Source of the DNA: an uncultured Opitutaceae bacterium
GTDB lineage: Bacteria; Verrucomicrobiota; Verrucomicrobiia; Opitutales; Opitutaceae
Direction: 5' to 3'
Length of the DNA stretch: 43,944 nucleotides
NCBI GenBank assembly: GCA_903891325.1
Contig: CAITEC010000137.1
Coordinates: forward strand, 1-43,944
Part shown: positions 42,084 to 43,944 of the stretch, in pieces
Position numbering within the stretch: position 1 is the stretch's first letter
Layout of the letters: every line of letters starts with the position of its first letter
Translations under genes and position numbers: made by a program
Notes under the pieces: model-generated
Databases searched by the model: none
What the model saw: only the letters and a program-made list of their open reading frames with translations
Told to the model about the DNA's origin: nothing

Positions 42084-43253
42084 CTAAACCCCCAGCGCCG
42101 TCCGATAAAGCCGCGGCACCCGCTTTGTTATGGAACAGAGGGTCTCCCAGGGAATTGTGTCGGCCCAGGCGCTGAACTCCGATGCGCTGATCTCCTGGGC
42201 TCCCTGCCGGCCGATCAGGACCACCTCATCCCCGCAGCGCACGCCGGGCAGGTCGGTCACGTCCACGACCGTCTGGTCCATCGTGACCCGGCCGAGGACC
42301 GGGCAGCGCCGGCCGTGGAGCAGGACCTGGGCGCGGTTGCTCATCGCCCGGGGAAACCCGTCGCCGTACCCGGCGCAAAGCACCGCGACCCGGGAATCCC
42401 GCTCCAGGGTCCGCGTCCGGCCGTAGCTGATCGTCGTCCCCCGGGGAAGGTCCTTCACGATCCCGACCCGGGTGTGGAAGCTTAGGACCGGCTCGGTGTG
42501 GACCTGCGAGAGCATCGAGTGGGGATGCGGGAGAATGCCGAACTGGAGGAGCCCCACCCTTACCGCGTTGAAAGGGCTCGCCCCGGGCATGCTCTCCATT
42601 CCCGCGCTGTTGTCGGCGTGGACGTAGAGGCCCGGCACTCTCAGGCCGGGGCACTTTTCAATGACCGCAAGAAAACGCCTCCGCTGCTCCGCGGTGAACG
42701 CCGGATCCTCGTCCGGGCTCGCGAAATGCGTGAAAACCCCTGCCAGGCGGATCGACGGCTCGGCGGCTATCAATTCGAGCAGCGCGGGCGCCTGCTCATG
42801 CCAGACGCCCAGCCGGCCCATGCCGGTGTCAATCTTCAGGTGGACTGCAACCGGCCGGCCGGACTCCCGGCCGACGGCTCCGAAGCGGCGCACCTCGTCG
42901 GCGGTCGAAACCGACGCGGCCAGGTCGGACTCGGAGAGAAAGCGGTCCTCCTCGGGCAGCAGCGGACCCAGGATCAGGATCGGCCATCCCGGGCCCAATT
43001 CCCTGAGGGCCGCGGCCTCCGCCACGTTGGCCACCGCGAACAGGTCCGCCCCGGCGTGCATCAGGCGGCCGGCGGCCTGCGGCAGCCCGTGCCCGTAGGC
43101 GTCGGCCTTGACGACGGCCACATAGCGGATGTGCGGGGGCAGCGCGGCCCGGATCAGCCGCAGATTGCGGTCAAGCGCGGCGAGGTCGATCTCGGCCCAG
43201 CAGCGGGCCGACAGCGCCGGCCGTGCGCCTTCAAGCTCGGGCTGCTCGCTCAT
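42084..43253 (-). CDS. alr: Alanine racemase
   Basis: Alr makes D-alanine for peptidoglycan using pyridoxal phosphate. The 389-residue protein has AEIDLAALDRN, VAVVKADAYGHG with the PLP lysine K49, HLKIDTGMGRLG, and VLCAGYGDGFPRA with the catalytic tyrosine, followed by GRVTMDQTVVDVT. Length and order are normal. The ATG shares four bases with the stop of the upstream tsaB-like gene, so the two are probably co-transcribed. Confidence 0.97.
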   Translation of the reverse strand: MSEQPELEGARPALSARCWAEIDLAALDRNLRLIRAALPPHIRYVAVVKADAYGHGLPQAAGRLMHAGADLFAVANVAEAAALRELGPGWPILILGPLLPEEDRFLSESDLAASVSTADEVRRFGAVGRESGRPVAVHLKIDTGMGRLGVWHEQAPALLELIAAEPSIRLAGVFTHFASPDEDPAFTAEQRRRFLAVIEKCPGLRVPGLYVHADNSAGMESMPGASPFNAVRVGLLQFGILPHPHSMLSQVHTEPVLSFHTRVGIVKDLPRGTTISYGRTRTLERDSRVAVLCAGYGDGFPRAMSNRAQVLLHGRRCPVLGRVTMDQTVVDVTDLPGVRCGDEVVLIGRQGAQEISASEFSAWADTIPWETLCSITKRVPRLYRTALGV

Positions 43254-43885
43254 GGGGCTCGGTGGAGCATGGGGGTCCAGGTTGCATACTGCGGCTCCTC
43301 ATGGAGAAAGGCGTCCGGCTGCGCAACGGGCCGGAAAAGATCGGCGTCGGGAGCCAGGGCGAAAAGGTACGGGAGGACATAGGGCACAATCGTGACGCCC
43401 TCGGGAAGCGGCGACCAGTGGCGGAAGCCCTCCGGCATCTTGAGGTTGCCGGTCAGGCTCGCATGGGCAACGCGCGTCACCGGGCCGCCCGGGACGCAGT
43501 GATGCCAATGGCCCCGGCGCGCGTCCGCGATTGCGGCCCATCCGGGCCCGCAGAGGGCGCGCGCGAACAGCCCGAGGCTCGTGTAGGCGAAAAACGGCCT
43601 CGGGGAGAGGACGCCCCAGGTGCGAAGCGCCATCGCCGCCGTCCTTATTCCAAGGATCGAGCCGGGGCCCTCGCAAAAGGCAAAGGCCCGCACGGCCCCG
43701 ATGTCCACGGACAACTCCTCAATGCAGCGGAACAGCCCGACGCCCGCCTCCGCATCCGAACCCGTCCAGTCAAACGCGCCGCCGCCGCGAAAATAGCCCA
43801 CCTGCACGCGCTCGGAGGCCGCATCGAGGAGAAGCAGCGGCTCGTGGGCCGCCCGCAGTTGGGATAGGCTGGGCATGGCCGGCAT
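43250..43885 (-). CDS. tsaB: TsaB-like protein (tRNA threonylcarbamoyladenosine system)
   Basis: TsaB scaffolds TsaD for the t6A modification of tRNA. The 211-residue protein shows the ASKHA-fold start LLLLDAASERVQVGYF and FAFCEGPGSILGIRTAAMALRTW, the counterpart of the GPGSFTGLR motif. The rest is divergent, with IADARRGHWHH in the usual place of the ADARR motif. ATG 43885 is chosen; TTG 43921 and ATG 43876 are also possible in the same frame. It overlaps alr by four bases, and tsaB near alr or other housekeeping genes is common. The C-terminal part is only weakly family-like. Confidence 0.72.
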   Translation of the reverse strand: MPAMPSLSQLRAAHEPLLLLDAASERVQVGYFRGGGAFDWTGSDAEAGVGLFRCIEELSVDIGAVRAFAFCEGPGSILGIRTAAMALRTWGVLSPRPFFAYTSLGLFARALCGPGWAAIADARRGHWHHCVPGGPVTRVAHASLTGNLKMPEGFRHWSPLPEGVTIVPYVLPYLFALAPDADLFRPVAQPDAFLHEEPQYATWTPMLHRAP

Positions 43886-43944
43886 ACGCTCGGCCCCCGG
43901 CGCAAAACATTCAACGCTCAAGTGGGTTTGAAGACAGATCGAAA

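Noticed and set aside
1..43944. tRNA genes, insertion sequences, integrases or attachment sites bounding the glycan locus
   Set aside because: I read the intergenic stretches and the gene products and found no cloverleaf-like sequence, transposase or recombinase.

Overview
The window is a high-G+C bacterial chromosome segment with dense, mostly co-oriented genes. The housekeeping genes (recR, hisA, clpX, clpP, tig, alr, tsaB-like) mark it as chromosomal. The gene style, the WbsX/FkbM/PIG-L polysaccharide repertoire and short TGTAG-headed palindromic repeats make me guess a verrucomicrobial (Opitutales-like) organism. That guess rests on general impression, not on a search.

Layout. At 1-106 lie three short hairpin repeats. 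At 109-3119 (minus strand) recR overlaps a secreted GH35 beta-galactosidase gene by four bases. At 3354-30912 (plus strand) runs one very long, tightly packed polysaccharide gene train. It begins with an asparagine synthase fused to a GT4 glycosyltransferase. It then carries a Wzm/Wzt-type ABC exporter, GT9, GT2 and GT4 glycosyltransferases, three SAM methyltransferases, a WbsX protein, an acyltransferase, a PIG-L deacetylase and a Wzy-like membrane polymerase. Many junctions are ATGA or GTGA stop/start overlaps. At 30880-31045 there is an interruption made of an imperfect long inverted repeat and a perfect 11-bp hairpin. At 31042-36450 a second plus-strand block carries a WcaF-like acetyltransferase, GT4, an O-antigen ligase/polymerase, a WaaE-like GT2 and a WbaP/WcaJ-type initiating sugar-phosphate transferase. 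A disulfide oxidoreductase gene (36467-37879) follows and overlaps hisA tail to tail. At 37813-41829 (minus) are tig-clpP-clpX-hisA, and at 42084-43885 (minus) tsaB-like-alr. Two more copies of the hairpin repeat lie between those two minus-strand groups.

How it works together (inference): the initiating transferase would load a sugar phosphate onto undecaprenyl phosphate. About 17 glycosyltransferase domains would build the glycan. Methyl, acyl, amide and deacetyl modifications would decorate it, and polymerases/ligase plus an ABC exporter would finish and export it. No Wzx flippase, Wzz or Wza is present in the window, so export by the ABC route and polymerisation by Wzy-like proteins sit side by side without a clear division of labour.

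The most useful observations are: the AsnB-GT4 fusion with a Pro/Ala-rich linker; a one-base frameshift at about 25630 that makes a PIG-L deacetylase and the next glycosyltransferase look like a false fusion; the TGTAG hairpin repeats with two different stem sequences; and the inverted repeat that supplies the last codons of the glycosyltransferase gene at 29755-30912. I saw no tRNA, rRNA, CRISPR array, insertion sequence or integrase.
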